From Frankiales bacterium (GTDB lineage Bacteria; Actinomycetota; Actinomycetes; Mycobacteriales; SCTD01): a stretch of 7,181 nucleotides of DNA. A program made the position numbers and the translations under genes. Below the pieces are notes generated by a model. That model saw only the letters and a program-made list of their open reading frames with translations, ran no database searches and had not been told where the DNA came from. The stretch lies in contig JAOPWK010000275.1 of the NCBI GenBank assembly GCA_025965735.1, forward strand, positions 1-7,181, given 5' to 3'. This document shows positions 5,060 to 7,181 of the stretch, in pieces (position 1 is the first letter of the stretch; every line of letters starts with the position of its first letter).

Positions 5060-7156
5060 GTGACCACCCGGGACGAGGCCGAGAAGCACCTGCGCGCGCT
5101 GGCGGGCGAGAACGCCGTCCTGCGCGAGGACCAGTGGACGGCGATCGACGCGCTGGTCTCCGGTCGCCGGCGCGCGCTGGTCGTGCAGCGCACCGGCTGG
5201 GGGAAGTCGGCCGTCTACTTCGTGGCGACCGCGCTGCTGCGCGCCTCCGGCGCCGGCCCGACGGTCATCGTCAGCCCGCTGCTCGCCCTGATGCGCAACC
5301 AGATCGCCGCCGCGCAGCGCGCCGGCATCCGCGCCGTCACGGTCAACTCGAGCAACGTCGACGACTGGCACCTGGTCTACGACGCCGTCGGCCGCGGTGA
5401 GGTCGACGTGCTGCTGGTCAGCCCGGAGCGCCTGAACAACCCGGGCTTCCGCGACGCCGTGCTGCCCGAGCTCGCCGCCACCGCAGGCCTTCTCGTGGTC
5501 GACGAGGCGCACTGCATCTCCGACTGGGGCCACGACTTCCGGCCGGACTACCGGCGCATCCGCACCCTGCTCACCGAGCTGCCGCCGGGGACGCCGGTGC
5601 TGGCGACCACGGCCACCGCCAACGCCCGCGTCGTCGCCGACGTGGCCGAGCAGCTGGCCACCGGCAGCGGCGGCGAGGCGGTCGTGCTGCGCGGGGTGCT
5701 GGAGCGCGAGTCGCTGCACCTGAACGTCCTGCCGCTGCCCAGCGCGGCGCACCGGTGGGCCTGGCTGGCCGACCACCTGGCCGACCTGCCGGGCAGCGGC
5801 ATCGTCTACACCCTGACGGTGGCCGCGACCGACGAGCTGGCGTCGTTCCTGCGCAGCCGCGGGATCGCTGCCGCCTCCTACTCGGGCCGCACCGACGACG
5901 CCGAGCGACGGGTGGCCGAGGACGACCTGCTCGCCAACCGCATCAAGGTGCTGGTCGCGACCAGTGCGCTGGGCATGGGCTTCGACAAGCCCGACCTCGG
6001 CTTCGTGGTGCACCTGGGCGCGCCGCAGTCGCCGATCGCGTACTACCAGCAGGTCGGGCGCGCGGGCCGCGGCGTGGAGCGGGCCGAGGTGGTGCTGCTG
6101 CCCGGCGCGGAGGACGAGGCGATCTGGCGGTACTTCGCCTCGCTGGGCTTCCCATCCGAGGAGCAGGTGCGCCAGGTGCTGGCCACCCTGTCCGCTGAGC
6201 ACCTCAACGGCGGGCCGATGTCGACGGCCGCGCTCGAGGCGCACGTCGACCTGCGGCGCACCCGCCTCGAGACGATGCTCAAGGTGCTCGACGTCGACGG
6301 CGCGGTGCACCGGGTCAGCGGCGGCTGGACCGCAACCGGGCAGCCGTGGGCGTACGACGCGGAGCGCTACGCCCGGGTGGCCGCGGACCGGGCGGCGGAG
6401 CAGCAGGCGATGCGCGACTACGCGGCCACGCCTGACTGCCGGATGCTCTTCCTGCGCCGCCAGCTCGACGACCCGGAGGTCCTCTCCTCGACCGCGAGGC
6501 CCTGTGGGCGCTGCGACCGCTGCACCGGCACCTCGCTGCCGGCGGACGTCACGCCGGCGACGCTGGAGGCGGCGTCTGCGACGCTGGGCCGTCCGGGTGT
6601 CGAGGTGGAACCGCGCAAGATGTGGCCGAGCGGTCTGACGGAGGTCAAGGGGCGCATCCCGGCCGACCAGCAGGCCGCCTCCGGGCGCGCCCTTGGGCGG
6701 CTGTCCGACGTCGGCTGGGGCACCCGGCTGCGCACCGTCTTCAGCGGCCCCGACATCGAGGTGCCGGACGACGTGGTGGGAGCGGTCGTGCAGGTGCTCA
6801 AGGGCTGGGGCTGGGAGACGCGGCCGACCGGTGTCGTCGCCCTCCCCTCTCGGTCGCGGCCGCTGCTGGTCGGCTCGCTGGCCGCCCGCATCGCCTCCGT
6901 CGGGCGGCTGCCGCTGCTCGGCACGCTGGACCTGGTGCGGGACACGCCGCCGGGCGGGCGCTCCAACAGCGCCCAGCGGCTCAAGGCGGTGCGGAACGCG
7001 TTCGCCGTGCCGGAGGGCTGGTCGCTGCACGGCGGCCCGGTGCTGCTCGTCGACGACCGCACCGACAGCGGCTGGACGCTGACGGAGGCCGCGCGGGTGC
7101 TGCGTGCGGCCGGCGCCGGCGAGGTGCTGCCGCTGGTGCTCGCCGTCGACGGCTGA
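5060..7156 (+). CDS. RecQ-family DNA helicase fused to a ComF-like phosphoribosyltransferase domain
   Basis: A 698-residue predicted cytoplasmic ATP-dependent DNA unwinding enzyme. Helicase motifs in order: motif 0 around Q25, Walker A RTGWGKS (44-50), Ia VIVSPLLALMRNQ (69-81), DEAH (148-151), the RecQ-specific aromatic loop CISDWGHDFRPDY (152-164), III ATTATAN (182-188), V with TSALGMGFDKPD (301-312) and VI YYQQVGRAGRG (328-338). A winged-helix-like stretch (about 384-425) precedes a four-cysteine zinc cluster (C460, C482, C485, C488). No HRDC domain follows. Instead, residues about 585-698 look like ComF: VVALPSRSRP (592-601), SAQRLKAVRNAFAV (637-650) and the PRPP-loop-like VLLVDDRTDSGWTL (661-674) followed by LRAAGA. 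The acidic pair D665-D666 is kept, but the usual Thr-Gly is Ser-Gly (670-671). A GTG at 5054 is also in frame. I chose 5060 because AAGG (5048-5051) lies eight bases before it but only two before 5054. The gene follows the ceramidase-like stop by ten bases. Confidence 0.93.
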   Translation: MTTRDEAEKHLRALAGENAVLREDQWTAIDALVSGRRRALVVQRTGWGKSAVYFVATALLRASGAGPTVIVSPLLALMRNQIAAAQRAGIRAVTVNSSNVDDWHLVYDAVGRGEVDVLLVSPERLNNPGFRDAVLPELAATAGLLVVDEAHCISDWGHDFRPDYRRIRTLLTELPPGTPVLATTATANARVVADVAEQLATGSGGEAVVLRGVLERESLHLNVLPLPSAAHRWAWLADHLADLPGSGIVYTLTVAATDELASFLRSRGIAAASYSGRTDDAERRVAEDDLLANRIKVLVATSALGMGFDKPDLGFVVHLGAPQSPIAYYQQVGRAGRGVERAEVVLLPGAEDEAIWRYFASLGFPSEEQVRQVLATLSAEHLNGGPMSTAALEAHVDLRRTRLETMLKVLDVDGAVHRVSGGWTATGQPWAYDAERYARVAADRAAEQQAMRDYAATPDCRMLFLRRQLDDPEVLSSTARPCGRCDRCTGTSLPADVTPATLEAASATLGRPGVEVEPRKMWPSGLTEVKGRIPADQQAASGRALGRLSDVGWGTRLRTVFSGPDIEVPDDVVGAVVQVLKGWGWETRPTGVVALPSRSRPLLVGSLAARIASVGRLPLLGTLDLVRDTPPGGRSNSAQRLKAVRNAFAVPEGWSLHGGPVLLVDDRTDSGWTLTEAARVLRAAGAGEVLPLVLAVDG

Positions 7157-7163
7157 CCCGCCG

Positions 7164-7181
7164 CCCCCCCCCCCCCCCCCC
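7164..7181. repeat. Homopolymer of 18 C at the window end
   Basis: After the helicase stop (7154-7156) and the seven bases at 7157-7163, the sequence is C only up to the last base. The true length is unknown because the window stops inside it. Such a tract is either a real poly-C/poly-G run where an assembly broke or an artefact of contig extension. It holds no gene. Confidence 0.9.

Noticed and set aside
3253..5193. A minus-strand frame of 646 codons opposite the ceramidase-like gene
   Set aside because: The plus-strand product has a signal peptide and zinc motifs. The antisense product is Arg/Ala/Val/Asp-biased with no start signal.
4880..7030. A minus-strand frame of 716 codons opposite the helicase
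   Set aside because: The helicase motifs on the plus strand are unambiguous. The antisense translation is low-complexity with no recognisable fold.
7109..7120. Perfect 12-base palindrome GCCGGCGCCGGC, and a second one, GCCGTCGACGGC, at 7142-7153 beside the helicase stop
   Set aside because: Both are coding, have no loop and so could form only very short stems. Such palindromes are common at this GC content. Neither is a convincing terminator or binding site.
1..7181. Search for CRISPR repeats, tRNA, rRNA, transposase or toxin-antitoxin genes, or a defence island
   Set aside because: No spaced direct repeats, cloverleaf-like sequence, integrase or transposase motifs, or other defence genes were seen. 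The helicase alone does not make a defence system.

Overview
The window is very GC-rich DNA (roughly 70% or more by eye). Third codon positions are G/C-biased, GTG starts are used, and long antisense shadow ORFs occur, all typical of a high-GC actinobacterium (Actinomycetota). A triple-DUF349 coiled-coil protein and a RecQ helicase with an extended C-terminus also fit that group. I cannot place it below phylum level. No tRNA, rRNA, CRISPR array, insertion sequence or phage gene is visible.

Layout. (1) Positions 3-731 (+) hold the 3' part of a gene for a Pro/Ala-rich, probably exported protein with a degenerate M23 (LysM/lysostaphin-peptidase-type) domain. (2) Positions 732-2003 (-) hold a DUF349 protein. 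It converges on gene 1 with no base between the two stop codons, and a strong hairpin covers the last codons of gene 1. (3) Positions 2004-2129 form a divergent, non-coding control region with mutually exclusive inverted repeats. (4) From 2130 to 7156 four plus-strand genes follow with gaps of 28, 27 and 10 bases, so they may be one operon: a 91-residue three-helix membrane protein, a UlaG/NAPE-PLD-like metallo-beta-lactamase-fold hydrolase, a secreted neutral-ceramidase-like metallo-amidase with an N-terminal FN3-like domain, and a RecQ-family helicase fused to a ComF-like phosphoribosyltransferase domain. (5) After the last stop the window ends in an uninterrupted run of 18 C, probably a contig end.

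How the genes could work together. The M23-like and ceramidase-like proteins are surface or secreted enzymes. The MBL hydrolase and helicase look cytoplasmic. No single pathway joins all four plus-strand genes. MBL-fold NAPE-PLD relatives and ceramidases both act on N-acyl lipids elsewhere, which is a possible but weak link. The feature most worth following up is the helicase-ComF fusion. It puts in one polypeptide the same two activities (SF2 helicase and ComF phosphoribosyltransferase fold) that the competence genes comFA and comFC of naturally transformable bacteria encode as neighbours. The fusion is clear from the sequence; its function is inference.
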